From Pedobacter panaciterrae (GTDB taxonomy: Bacteria; Bacteroidota; Bacteroidia; Sphingobacteriales; Sphingobacteriaceae), in contig NZ_LGEL01000007.1 of the NCBI RefSeq assembly GCF_001636695.1, forward strand, positions 1 through 64,000: a DNA stretch of 64,000 nt. Direction: 5' to 3'. The translations under genes and the position numbers were made by a program. Positions within the stretch are counted from its first letter, which is position 1, and every line of letters starts with the position of its first letter. Shown piece after piece: positions 1 to 8,496 of the stretch. Under the pieces are notes generated by a model. The model was given only the letters and a program-made list of their open reading frames with translations, was not told where the DNA came from and did no database searches.

Positions 1-19
1 AGATGTGTATAAGAGACAG
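1..19 (+). other. Nextera/Tn5 mosaic-end adapter (artefact)
   Basis: The first 19 bases, AGATGTGTATAAGAGACAG, are identical to the Tn5 mosaic end used in Nextera libraries. They are joined directly to an interrupted susC reading frame. Read as coding sequence they give the well-known artefactual start MCIRDS. This is untrimmed adapter at a contig end and should not be annotated as genome. Confidence 0.97.
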
Positions 20-248
20 CACTTTAGGTTATAACTTCAAATTAAACGTAAAGGGTTTAAGAAATCTTAGAGTTTATGCAACTGGTCAGAACTTAGCAAC
101 CTTTACTAAATACTCTGGTAATGATCCTGATTTCGTTTTGGATAATGGGATAGGTCGTGAATTTGAAGGTAGAGCGTTAGGTATTGATTCAAGAGGTCCT
201 TATCCAAGTACACGCTCATTCTTGTTCGGAATAAATGTTGGATTTTAA
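20..248 (+). CDS. susC: SusC-family TonB-dependent receptor, C-terminal fragment
   Basis: This is the last 75 or so residues of a SusC-type outer-membrane receptor that imports oligosaccharides with a SusD partner. The visible part has the end-of-barrel signature LGYNF, then LRVYATGQNLATFTKYSG and a terminal FGINVGF ending in Phe. The same pattern closes the complete SusC proteins later in the window. The 5' part is missing because the contig ends in adapter, and the apparent ATG at base 3 lies inside that adapter. The susD gene follows after 11 nt. Its substrate is inferred from the neighbouring GH92 and GH125 genes to be an alpha-mannan or high-mannose glycan. Confidence 0.9.
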
Positions 249-259
249 TATAATAAAAA

Positions 260-1903
260 ATGAAAAGTAAATCACTTATATATACAGCATTGGCGGGTGT
301 TTTGTGCTTAACAAATGCATGTACAAAGCTAGATGAAAATGCTTATGATCTCATCATTTCTGATGATTTCTACAATAATAAAACCGAGGTTTTATCAGCG
401 GTTTTAAGACCGTATACCCATGCTAATGCATGGGCAACTCCTTCAGGACAAAATGGATGGTGGAGATTTGCTGAACTTTCTGCTGATCAATTAGCCTGGC
501 CAACAAAAGGTCGTCATGGTGAGGATGGTGGACAATGGAAAAGATTGCATTACCATACCTGGACAGTTGATGAGGACGGAATTAATAATGCCTGGGGTCT
601 AATGTACGGTGGCGTAGGATTCTGTAATAGCCCTATTGAGAATATAGAATCACTTAGTCTTGCAAGGATGGGGATTACTGAGGAAGAAAGAGGAGCGTAT
701 ATAGCAGAATTAAAACTGTTAAGAGCTTTTCATTACCTTAAGCTAATGGATCTTTTTGGAAATATCCCGGTAGTTACCAAAGTAGGTATACCTGCTAAGC
801 CAGAAACCTTGACTAGAAAAGAAGTATTCGAATTTGTCGAAAGTGAGATAAAAGAGAATATTGAGAAAGCGCCTAAATTGTCTAAAGCAATGTTAGGTAG
901 AATGAGCCAGGCAGGTGCTTATGCAATGCTGACAGAGCTTTATCTGAATGCTGAGGCATGGACTGGTACAGCTCGTTGGGATGATTGTATTGCCGCAGCA
1001 GATAAACTAATTAGTGGTCAGGCTGGTGGTCAGAATGGAGCAATGGCTTTAGATCCTAATATTGCTGATCAATTTAGTACTAAAAATGATCAATCTAAAG
1101 AAGTCATTTTCTCTATAGCTTATGATTTTACAACTGCCAATTTTGAGCCATCATGGCCAGGAGAGTTCTATCATTTTAAACAACAGGAAATCTATGGCGG
1201 TGGTCGTAATGGTAATGATGGTATCGTAGTTATTCCTGGTGTTTATACAACATTCAAAGATGCTGACAAGCGCAAATCTGATTGGTTGTTAATTGGAAAA
1301 ATGGTTAAGTTTTCTGACGGTGTATCTCCAGTTTTGGCTTCAGAAGAATATGCTGGTCAGCAATTGGAATTTGTGGATGAAATTCGCAGAATTAAAACTG
1401 GATCAACTGTATCTAATATGAGTGAAGGTGAAGAAAACAGTGGTGTTCGTTTTAATAAATATAAATTAGGTAATCAAATACCTGGGCCGGGTGGAGTACC
1501 AGCTGTTGATTTGAATTACAATAACACCGACTGGAATATCTATCGTTTAACATGGATCTATTTTGCAAAAGCAGAAGCGATTATGCGTAAAAACGGTGGG
1601 GTAGCAAATGCGGAAGCTGTTCAGTTAATTAACGATTGTAAAAAACGTGCATTTACTGATGCTGATTGGACTGCTAATGCATACACTACTTCAACACTTA
1701 CAATGGATGAATTGTTAGCTGAACGCGGACGTGAGTTTATCTTTGAAGGATTCAGAAGAGATGACCTAATTCGTTTTGGTAAATTTGCTACAGGATCATG
1801 GTGGGATCATGCTCCTACAAATGCTAACCGTGCGTTATATCCAATTCCGCAACAGCAACGTAATTTAAATGGAAACTTGAGTCAGAACCCAGGTTATAAT
1901 TAA
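260..1903 (+). CDS. susD: SusD/RagB-family glycan-binding lipoprotein
   Basis: This 547-residue protein begins with a type II signal peptide whose lipobox LTNAC places the lipidated cysteine at residue 21. It is therefore expected on the outer-membrane surface, capping its SusC partner. The mid-region motif LKLLRAFHYLKLMDLFGNIP and the C-terminal ERGREFIFEGFRRDDLIRFG followed by YPIPQQQ are typical of the SusD/RagB family. It lies 11 nt after the truncated susC and is followed by a strong terminator, so the two probably form the end of one transcript. It shares little visible similarity with the other three SusD proteins of the window outside the family motifs, so a different ligand is likely. 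Confidence 0.93.
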   Translation: MKSKSLIYTALAGVLCLTNACTKLDENAYDLIISDDFYNNKTEVLSAVLRPYTHANAWATPSGQNGWWRFAELSADQLAWPTKGRHGEDGGQWKRLHYHTWTVDEDGINNAWGLMYGGVGFCNSPIENIESLSLARMGITEEERGAYIAELKLLRAFHYLKLMDLFGNIPVVTKVGIPAKPETLTRKEVFEFVESEIKENIEKAPKLSKAMLGRMSQAGAYAMLTELYLNAEAWTGTARWDDCIAAADKLISGQAGGQNGAMALDPNIADQFSTKNDQSKEVIFSIAYDFTTANFEPSWPGEFYHFKQQEIYGGGRNGNDGIVVIPGVYTTFKDADKRKSDWLLIGKMVKFSDGVSPVLASEEYAGQQLEFVDEIRRIKTGSTVSNMSEGEENSGVRFNKYKLGNQIPGPGGVPAVDLNYNNTDWNIYRLTWIYFAKAEAIMRKNGGVANAEAVQLINDCKKRAFTDADWTANAYTTSTLTMDELLAERGREFIFEGFRRDDLIRFGKFATGSWWDHAPTNANRALYPIPQQQRNLNGNLSQNPGYN

Positions 1904-1935
1904 ATAATAATTCCTTAGGATTTTCCTAAGTATCA

Positions 1936-1976
1936 AGAACGGGTGATTGTTAACAACAATCACCCGTTCTGTTTTT
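1936..1976 (+). terminator. Intrinsic terminator after susD
   Basis: A perfect 16-bp stem (1936-1951 with 1955-1970, loop AAC) is followed by GTTTTT. It closes the SusC/SusD transcript, so GH92 at 2071 should have its own promoter. Confidence 0.9.
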
Positions 1977-2070
1977 AAAAGTAATTTTATTTTCATATTA
2001 TTGGGATACTAAATCGTTTTAAACCAAATATCAATCCCCTTACCAGGTAATAAGGGGGAACCACACACAC

Positions 2071-4332
2071 ATGAAACTAAAAACTATTTTAATCGCATTT
2101 GTATTGCTCCTAAATGTTGCATTTGCGCAACAGCCAGATCTGGTGCAGTACGTAAATACCCTTCAGGGTACAAATTCTAAGCATGAACTTACCAGGGGTA
2201 ATACATACCCCACAACAGCGCTGCCTTTCGGTATGCACACCTGGACTCCACAAACGGGTAACAATGGAGACGGTTGGAAGTACCAGTATTTTAAGAAAAC
2301 TATCCGTGGTTTTCAACAAGCGCATCAGTGCAGCTCATGGTCAAACGACTACTGTGTATTTTCTTTAATGCCTGTTACCGGAAAACTTACTGTAAATGAG
2401 AACGACAGACAAGCTGGTTTCGATCATAAAAATGAAGTAGCAAAACCGAATTATTACAAAGTAAAACTTGATAATAATATTGTAACTGAAATGGCTCCTA
2501 CAGATAGAGGGGCACATTTACGTTTTACCTTTCCTAAGAATGGTAAAAGTTACCTCGTTTTGGATGGATATACTGGATTGAGTGAAGTAAAGATTTTTCC
2601 GAAAGAGAATAAGATCACTGGATATGTTCACAATGGCCGCATAAGAGATGATCTTAAAAGTTATTTCGAAATTATTTTTGATAAACCATTTGTAAAGTAC
2701 GGTACATGGGATAACACAAATAACAAAGTTGAAGAAGGTACACTAACAGCACAAGGAAAAGGAAAGGGGGCTTACATCGAGTTTAAGCAGGGCGAAACGG
2801 TACAGGCAAAAACAGCATCTTCTTACATCAGCGAAGAGCAGGCCAGCTTAACTTTAAAAACGGAGTTGGGGAAATATAAAACCCTGGAGCAAACGAAAGC
2901 TGCAGCTGCTAAAGTATGGAATGACCATCTGGGTAAGATCTTTGTAGAAGGGGGATCTGAAGAAGATAAAGCAACATTCTATTCCTGCTATTTCAGAGCA
3001 AGCCTGTTCTCGAGACAATTTTTTGAATATGATAAAGATGGCAAGCCATATTATTTTAGTCCTTATGATGGCAAAGTACATCAGGGATATATGTTTACAG
3101 ATACCGGTTTCTGGGATACTTTCCGTGCACAATTCCCATTAAATACCATTATGCAGCCTACAATGCATGGTCGTTATATGCAGGCAATGTTAGATGCTCA
3201 GGAGCAGTGCGGATGGCTTCCTTCATGGTCGTTTCCTGGTGAAGCAGGAAGTATGATCGGTAACCATGCCATCTCTTTATTGGCTGATGCATGGGCAAAG
3301 GGAATCAGGACATTTAACCCGGAACAAGCATTAAAGGCATATCTTCATGAGGCAACCAACAAAGGCCCATGGGGACCTGCCAATGGTCGCCATGGCTGGA
3401 AAGAATATTATGAGCTTGGTTATGTGCCATATCCTGAATATAGAGAGGCTACAGCAAAAACATTAGAATATGCTTACGATGACTTTTGTGGTTACAATCT
3501 GGCAAAAATGACTGGTAACGATTTCTATGCTGATGTATTTAGCAGACAAATGTATAACTACAAAAATGTTTACGATCCGGGTACACGTTTTATGCGTGGC
3601 AGACAAAAGGATGGTAAGTGGGTGCCAAATTTTGACCCTATTGAATGGGGTGGCCCCTTTACAGAAGGTAATGCATGGCACTATCAGTGGTCGGTATTTC
3701 AGGATATTAAAGGTTTAATAAACCTGATGGAGGGCGAGCAGAATTTTACGGCTAAACTGGATTCTGTATTTTCTGAACCGAATACAGTTAAAGTAGGTAC
3801 TTATGGCGGCTTAATTCACGAAATGACAGAAATGGTAATGGCAAACTTAGGGCAGTATGCACATGGTAACCAACCAATACAACACATGATTTACCTGTAT
3901 AATTATGCTGGACAACCATGGAAGTCGCAATTCCACGCACGTAACGTAATGCATAAACTGTATAATGCTACTGAAGATGGATATCCGGGGGATGAAGATC
4001 AGGGACAAACTTCTTCATGGTATGTATTAAGTGCTATGGGTTTCTATAGTGTTTGTCCGGGTACAGACCAATATGTTATCGGCAGTCCGATGTTCAAAAA
4101 GATGACAATCAGTCTTGAAAATGGCAAGAAATTTATCATAGATGCAACTAACAATAACAAAGAAAACGTTTACATTAGTACAGCAACGCTTAATGGTAAA
4201 GCATATACCAAAAACTATATCACGCATAGTGATATTACCAATGGAGGTGTATTGAAATTTGAAATGAGTAATAAACCAAATCTGCAAAGAGGCCTTTCAG
4301 GTGATGATAAGCCTTTTTCTTTATCAAAATAA
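2071..4332 (+). CDS. GH92 family alpha-mannosidase
   Basis: This 753-residue exported enzyme (signal peptide to about residue 19, ending VAFAQ) belongs to glycoside hydrolase family 92. These are calcium-dependent exo-alpha-mannosidases that invert configuration. The family signatures are plain: FGMHTWTPQT near the N-terminus, TDTGFWDTFRAQFPL, a TEGNAWHYQW block with the probable acid E532, and GYPGDEDQGQTSSWYV with D641 and D643 as probable base and helper residues. Length is usual for the family. GH125 starts 4 nt after its stop, so the two are co-transcribed. Which linkage it cuts (alpha-1,2 is the commonest in the family) cannot be told from sequence alone. Upstream, after the terminator, a short hairpin (2036-2057) sits just before the start codon. 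Confidence 0.95.
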   Translation: MKLKTILIAFVLLLNVAFAQQPDLVQYVNTLQGTNSKHELTRGNTYPTTALPFGMHTWTPQTGNNGDGWKYQYFKKTIRGFQQAHQCSSWSNDYCVFSLMPVTGKLTVNENDRQAGFDHKNEVAKPNYYKVKLDNNIVTEMAPTDRGAHLRFTFPKNGKSYLVLDGYTGLSEVKIFPKENKITGYVHNGRIRDDLKSYFEIIFDKPFVKYGTWDNTNNKVEEGTLTAQGKGKGAYIEFKQGETVQAKTASSYISEEQASLTLKTELGKYKTLEQTKAAAAKVWNDHLGKIFVEGGSEEDKATFYSCYFRASLFSRQFFEYDKDGKPYYFSPYDGKVHQGYMFTDTGFWDTFRAQFPLNTIMQPTMHGRYMQAMLDAQEQCGWLPSWSFPGEAGSMIGNHAISLLADAWAKGIRTFNPEQALKAYLHEATNKGPWGPANGRHGWKEYYELGYVPYPEYREATAKTLEYAYDDFCGYNLAKMTGNDFYADVFSRQMYNYKNVYDPGTRFMRGRQKDGKWVPNFDPIEWGGPFTEGNAWHYQWSVFQDIKGLINLMEGEQNFTAKLDSVFSEPNTVKVGTYGGLIHEMTEMVMANLGQYAHGNQPIQHMIYLYNYAGQPWKSQFHARNVMHKLYNATEDGYPGDEDQGQTSSWYVLSAMGFYSVCPGTDQYVIGSPMFKKMTISLENGKKFIIDATNNNKENVYISTATLNGKAYTKNYITHSDITNGGVLKFEMSNKPNLQRGLSGDDKPFSLSK

Positions 4333-4336
4333 AACA

Positions 4337-5752
4337 ATGAAACGAAGAATCTTTTTACAAAACACCGGATTATTGGCAGCCGGACTTATGGTAGACAAAG
4401 TATCATTTGCTGCAGCACCTGATTTTCCGGTTGTTAGGGTACCTGAATCAAAAAGACACTTTCAAAGTAAAGCTGTAGAAAGTGCAATAGCTGAATTCAA
4501 AAAGAATGTTAAAAACAAAGAATTAGGATGGTTATTTGAAAACTGTTTCCCTAATACTTTAGATACCACAGTAACCTACACAGAGCAAAATGGTAAACCT
4601 GATACTTATGTAATCACTGGTGATATTGATGCCATGTGGTTGCGCGATAGTACTGCCCAGGTAACACCTTATTTATCTCTTGTGAAGGATGATAAAAAGC
4701 TGCATGATATGATTGCTGGTGTAATTAACCATCAGGTAAAGTGCATCCATAAAGATCCTTATGCTAACGCATTTTATGGTGATGAAACAAAAGAGGGGGA
4801 ATGGAAAACGGACATTACTGACATGAAGCCTGGTATTCATGAGCGTAAGTGGGAAATTGATTCATTATGTTACCCAATCCGTTTAAGTTATCAGTATTGG
4901 AAATTAACAAAAGATACTGCCCCTTTTGATACTACCTGGAGAGATGCAATCGCTTTAATTGTTAAAACTTTTAAAGAGCAGCAAAGAAAGAACGGGCAGG
5001 GACCATATCATTTCCAACGTAAAACATCATGGGCTACTGACGGTGTGCCATTAAGCGGATATGGATATCCGGTAAAACCTGTTGGGCTAATTTGTTCCTC
5101 TTTCCGTCCGAGTGACGATGCTACCATTTATAACTTCCTGGTTCCATCTAATTTCTTCGCAGTTATCAGTTTAAAACAGGCAGCAGAAATATTGACGGCT
5201 GTAAATAAGGATACTGCTTTGGCAAAAGAATGTCTTGCTTTGGCAACTGAAGTTGAAAATGCATTACAGAAATATGCAATTGTAACGCACCCACAGTTTG
5301 GTAAAGTATATGCTTTTGAGGTAAATGGTTATGGTAGTTTCAATATTATGGACGATGCTAACGTACCAAGTTTACTGGCACTTTCTTATTTAGGAGCTGT
5401 AAAACCTAATGATCCGGTATACATTAATACGCGTAAACTGATTCTTTCATTAGAAAATCCTTTCTATTTTGAAGGCACAGCCGGAAAAGGTATCGGTAGT
5501 CCGCATACAGGATTAGATAAGATCTGGCCAATCAGTGTTGTAATGAGAGGATTGACGAGCAATAATGACGCAGAGATTAAACAATGTCTGCAAACATTAC
5601 AAAGCTGCCACGGCGGTACTGGATTTATGCACGAATCTTTTAATAAAAATGATGCTAAAGATTTTACCAGATCTTGGTTTGCGTGGTCAAACACAATTTT
5701 TGGTGAGTTGCTTTGGAAAATTTACAAAGAGAAACCACACCTTTTGGTGTAG
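4337..5752 (+). CDS. GH125 family exo-alpha-1,6-mannosidase
   Basis: A 471-residue GH125 enzyme. The start is placed at 4337, 4 nt after the GH92 stop, because it gives a twin-arginine-like signal (MKRRIFLQNTGLLAAG). An upstream in-frame ATG at 4301 would overlap GH92 and spoil the signal. Family blocks visible are DIDAMWLRDSTAQVTPYL, SSFRPSDDAT (probable catalytic Asp), a Gly/Ala-rich GKGIGSPHTGLDKIWPIS, and GGTGFMHESFN (probable catalytic Glu). Known members remove alpha-1,6-linked mannose from N-glycans or mannan, which complements the adjacent GH92. Together they point to stepwise trimming of mannan in the periplasm. Confidence 0.94.
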   Translation: MKRRIFLQNTGLLAAGLMVDKVSFAAAPDFPVVRVPESKRHFQSKAVESAIAEFKKNVKNKELGWLFENCFPNTLDTTVTYTEQNGKPDTYVITGDIDAMWLRDSTAQVTPYLSLVKDDKKLHDMIAGVINHQVKCIHKDPYANAFYGDETKEGEWKTDITDMKPGIHERKWEIDSLCYPIRLSYQYWKLTKDTAPFDTTWRDAIALIVKTFKEQQRKNGQGPYHFQRKTSWATDGVPLSGYGYPVKPVGLICSSFRPSDDATIYNFLVPSNFFAVISLKQAAEILTAVNKDTALAKECLALATEVENALQKYAIVTHPQFGKVYAFEVNGYGSFNIMDDANVPSLLALSYLGAVKPNDPVYINTRKLILSLENPFYFEGTAGKGIGSPHTGLDKIWPISVVMRGLTSNNDAEIKQCLQTLQSCHGGTGFMHESFNKNDAKDFTRSWFAWSNTIFGELLWKIYKEKPHLLV

Positions 5753-5770
5753 GGGATCAATATCAATTAT

Positions 5771-5821
5771 GTCGTCATCTCTACTATGTCGTCATCCCTA
5801 ATATGTCGTCATCTCGACGGT
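5771..5821. repeat. 17-bp tandem repeat, three units
   Basis: GTCGTCAT recurs at 5771, 5788 and 5805, an exact 17-bp period. The units are 5771-5787, 5788-5804 and 5805-5821 with differences in their second half. The third unit is the beginning of the palindromic element's left arm, as if the tip of that element had been copied twice outward. Confidence 0.8.
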
Positions 5822-5890
5822 AGGAGAGATCTCTTGTTCATGCTAATTACTTCGTAGTCAAGAGATCTCTCCTACCGTCGAGATGACGAC
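5805..5890. repeat. Palindromic repeat element, copy A
   Basis: Two perfect 32-bp inverted arms (5805-5836 and 5859-5890) flank a 22-nt loop. The arm core, starting GTCATCTCGACGGTAGGAG and running into AGATCTCTTG, recurs at 22320-22402 and 39391-39483. Here the core reads CGGTAGG/CCTACCG, whereas the other two copies read CGATAGG/CCTATCG, so both arms changed together. It lies between the convergent GH125 and ROK genes and could serve as a two-way terminator. Confidence 0.93.
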
Positions 5891-5897
5891 AACTTGA

Positions 5898-7088
5898 TTA
5901 AGCGAAGTCGCAATTTTCTACAACAAGTGTTGCTGCACCTAAAAGTTCAGATTCTGAAGCCAGTTCCGAAACTTTTATTTCGCTGTGCTCGGCTAATCTT
6001 GGAATGCAAAATTCATTGATTGCCTGTTGTATTGGAGCCATTAAGAATTTACCTGCAGCGGCACCTCTGCCACTTAAAACGATAAGTTCCGGATTCATAA
6101 TATGAATTAATGTAGCAATCCCTTTTCCTATTAAAAAGGCAGCATCAGAAAGTATAGAAATTGCCAAAGGATCACCAGCTCTTGCTGCATCTAAAAAATG
6201 ATCTCCCTGTAATCTGGATTCATCTTTAAATAAAATCTCCATACTGGAACTTATTCCATTAGCCATTTCAGTCCGTGCCCGTTCAACAAGAACCAACAGA
6301 GAGGTATCTACCTCTAAACACCCTCTTTTACCGCATGAACATAATTTATTGCTTTGAGATAAAGGGATATGACTAAATTCACCTGCATAGCCGTTATGAC
6401 CTTTAAAAAGATTTCCATTAATGATCATCCCAAGACCTATTCCCCAACCTATATTTACAACCATAATGTCATTATAGCCCTTTCCGATTCCAAACTTCAG
6501 TTCTGCGAAAGCAATTAAACTGGAGTCATTTTCAATAAATACAGGTAAGCCAAGTGATTTTTTCAGATAGTCTGTTAAGGTTTTTTCATCTGGAGATTTA
6601 AGGAAAGTATGGTTAACTCCTTGTTCTGCATTCACGAAGCCAGGCATTCCAATCCCAACACCAAGGAACTGTTCTGAGGAAATTCCGGAAAGCACTATGT
6701 TTGATTTGATGAATTCAATTAATTTGGCCAGCGCATCTTTATCATCCCCTAAACTTAGCGGAAGCGTATATGTTATATTTTGAGGTCTGTTTAATAAATC
6801 ATAAATAACCATTCTGGTCACTAACTGATCCATTGCAACAGCAATGATATACATCTGTTTTTGAGGGTTCAATGAAAAAGTTAAGGGCCTGCGGCCTCCG
6901 CTGGAAGGGGCGAGGCCGTGTTCAAGGACATAGCCGTCCTTTACCAGGTCGTTAACTGCAGTGGTAATTAAGGGTAAACTCTTATGACTAAGAGAACTCA
7001 ATTCAGTTAAGGTGAGCATTTTGCTGTAGTAAAGCTGTTTGATCACCTCTTTTCTTAAGATGTGGTACTTTCTAATGGTTGCAGTCAT
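5898..7088 (-). CDS. ROK-family transcriptional repressor (NagC/XylR type)
   Basis: This 396-residue protein has an N-terminal winged helix-turn-helix (about residues 15-70; LTELSSLSHKSLPLITTAVNDL) followed by a ROK sugar-kinase-like domain. Visible signatures are GVGIGMPGFVN, ENDSSLIAFAELKFG, VNIGWGIGLGMI and the zinc-binding CSCGKRGCLE. ROK repressors of this layout bind a sugar or sugar phosphate and release DNA. It is divergently placed from the GH43-like gene, with a perfect dyad in the gap, and convergent with the mannosidase genes. By position it probably controls the mannose/GlcNAc-type glycan genes around it; the inducer is not deducible here. Palindromic element copy A lies just beyond its 3' end. 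Confidence 0.92.
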   Translation of the reverse strand: MTATIRKYHILRKEVIKQLYYSKMLTLTELSSLSHKSLPLITTAVNDLVKDGYVLEHGLAPSSGGRRPLTFSLNPQKQMYIIAVAMDQLVTRMVIYDLLNRPQNITYTLPLSLGDDKDALAKLIEFIKSNIVLSGISSEQFLGVGIGMPGFVNAEQGVNHTFLKSPDEKTLTDYLKKSLGLPVFIENDSSLIAFAELKFGIGKGYNDIMVVNIGWGIGLGMIINGNLFKGHNGYAGEFSHIPLSQSNKLCSCGKRGCLEVDTSLLVLVERARTEMANGISSSMEILFKDESRLQGDHFLDAARAGDPLAISILSDAAFLIGKGIATLIHIMNPELIVLSGRGAAAGKFLMAPIQQAINEFCIPRLAEHSEIKVSELASESELLGAATLVVENCDFA

Positions 7089-7190
7089 GATGTATGTTTT
7101 CCATAGGCCGGTAGAGCCAAGAATATGCCAGTTAAAATATTAATGCGCATTTGACTAAGAATAGCCGTTTAATTTATTAATAGGTTATTA

Positions 7191-7208
7191 TTGTTCATAA
7201 ATGAACAA
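7191..7208. promoter_or_regulatory. Candidate ROK operator (18-bp dyad)
   Basis: TTGTTCATAAATGAACAA is a perfect 8-2-8 inverted repeat in the 262-nt gap between the divergent ROK repressor and the GH43-like gene. A second short palindrome, ATTGTACAAT, follows at 7211-7220. Its symmetry and location fit an operator for the adjacent repressor, but binding is inferred. Confidence 0.55.
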
Positions 7209-7350
7209 GCATTGTACAATTTTGAACAGCTCAATCGTTCCAGCACTTTGCGTTGTGCTAAAATACTGAAAATAATTATCTCCAAGGATAATTGTTAGTA
7301 TATTTATCCCATCCCATCAAATTTGGGCACTAACCAGTTCAATTTAACCT

Positions 7351-8466
7351 ATGAACCACTTTACTAGACGAACCTTTCTTAAAGGAGCTGCGGGATTAAC
7401 TGCAGGTCTATTACTAAGCGACACCTTACTTGGCCAGGAAAATAAAGAGCTTTCTTTTCCTGAGAGAATGCTCCCAGCCCCTGTAAATGGCGGCTTTGCT
7501 ATGGATGATTATTGGGTATGGGATCCTTCGGTTGTAAAAGGAGAGGATGGTCTGTATCATATGTTTGCTTCAAGATGGTCTAAAGAATATGGTTTTGGTA
7601 ATTGGGTTACCAATTCTCAAATTGTAAGAGCCGTGTCTAAAACACCTGCCGGGCCTTATCAATTTGCAGAAGTTGTTTTACCTGCAAGAGGTAAGCAATT
7701 CTTTGATGGATGCGCAACTCACAATGCGCGTATTGTAAAAAATGGAAAATACTTTGTGCTTTACTATTTCGGTACTCATTATACTGATCCGGCACCAAAA
7801 CCGGGTGAGGATGTATGGGATAACGGGGTAGCGAAAAGATCGTGGATGAACAAAAGAATAGGTATGGCCTGGTCCAAATCTGTTTATGGACCATGGACAA
7901 GGAGCGAAAAACCAATTCTTGAACCACGGCCAGGGCACTGGGATGCATCAATTACCTCCAATCCATCACCTGTTGTTTTGCCGGGAGGAAAGGTTTATTT
8001 AATGTACAAATCTTCTCAAAAGAACTATGATCCGCCATTATTACTTGGAGCTGCGGGAGCTAAGACATTTCGTGGTCCGTACGAGCGTTTGTCGGATAAG
8101 CCATTGTTTGAATTCCATACTGCAGGGCAAATGGATAACGATGTTGAAGATCCATTTGTATGGTGGGCCAGGGATCATTACGAATTGATTATGAAAGATC
8201 GTTTCGGCCATATTTGTGGCGAAGAAGGTGGCGGCATCCATGCACTATCAAAAGACGGGATAAAATGGGATCTGGCAAATCCGGTAAAAGCATATTCCAG
8301 AAACGTTACATGGGATAATGGGACAACGACAAAACAAGGGAATTTTGAAAGACCATTTCTGCTATTTGAAGATGGAAAACCTACACATTTATTTGCAGCT
8401 ACAGGAGCCGGAAGCAGACCCTATCAATTAGAAAGATCATGGAATATGGTTATTCCATTAAAATAG
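7351..8466 (+). CDS. GH43-like five-bladed beta-propeller glycosidase
   Basis: A 371-residue exported protein with a clear Tat signal (RR at residues 6-7, then TFLKGAAGLTAGLLL). The mature part resembles clan GH-F/GH43-type beta-propellers: DDYWVWDPSVVKGEDGLYHMFASRWS has the first-blade Asp, CATHNARIVKNGKYFVLYYFGTHY is a second blade, and VEDPFVWWARDHYELIMKD a later one. The internal acidic residues usually found in such active sites are present, but I cannot fix the family or the substrate. It is divergent from the ROK repressor and probably under its control; the histidine kinase gene begins 30 nt downstream and may share the transcript. Sucrase-like or GH117/GH130-like relatives are alternative assignments. 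Confidence 0.75.
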   Translation: MNHFTRRTFLKGAAGLTAGLLLSDTLLGQENKELSFPERMLPAPVNGGFAMDDYWVWDPSVVKGEDGLYHMFASRWSKEYGFGNWVTNSQIVRAVSKTPAGPYQFAEVVLPARGKQFFDGCATHNARIVKNGKYFVLYYFGTHYTDPAPKPGEDVWDNGVAKRSWMNKRIGMAWSKSVYGPWTRSEKPILEPRPGHWDASITSNPSPVVLPGGKVYLMYKSSQKNYDPPLLLGAAGAKTFRGPYERLSDKPLFEFHTAGQMDNDVEDPFVWWARDHYELIMKDRFGHICGEEGGGIHALSKDGIKWDLANPVKAYSRNVTWDNGTTTKQGNFERPFLLFEDGKPTHLFAATGAGSRPYQLERSWNMVIPLK

Positions 8467-8496
8467 ATATCTTTATAGTATTATTAACGCCTAGTA

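Noticed and set aside
2036-2057. Hairpin just before the GH92 start as a riboswitch
   Set aside because: It is a small stem without a recognisable aptamer; at most it may influence ribosome access.
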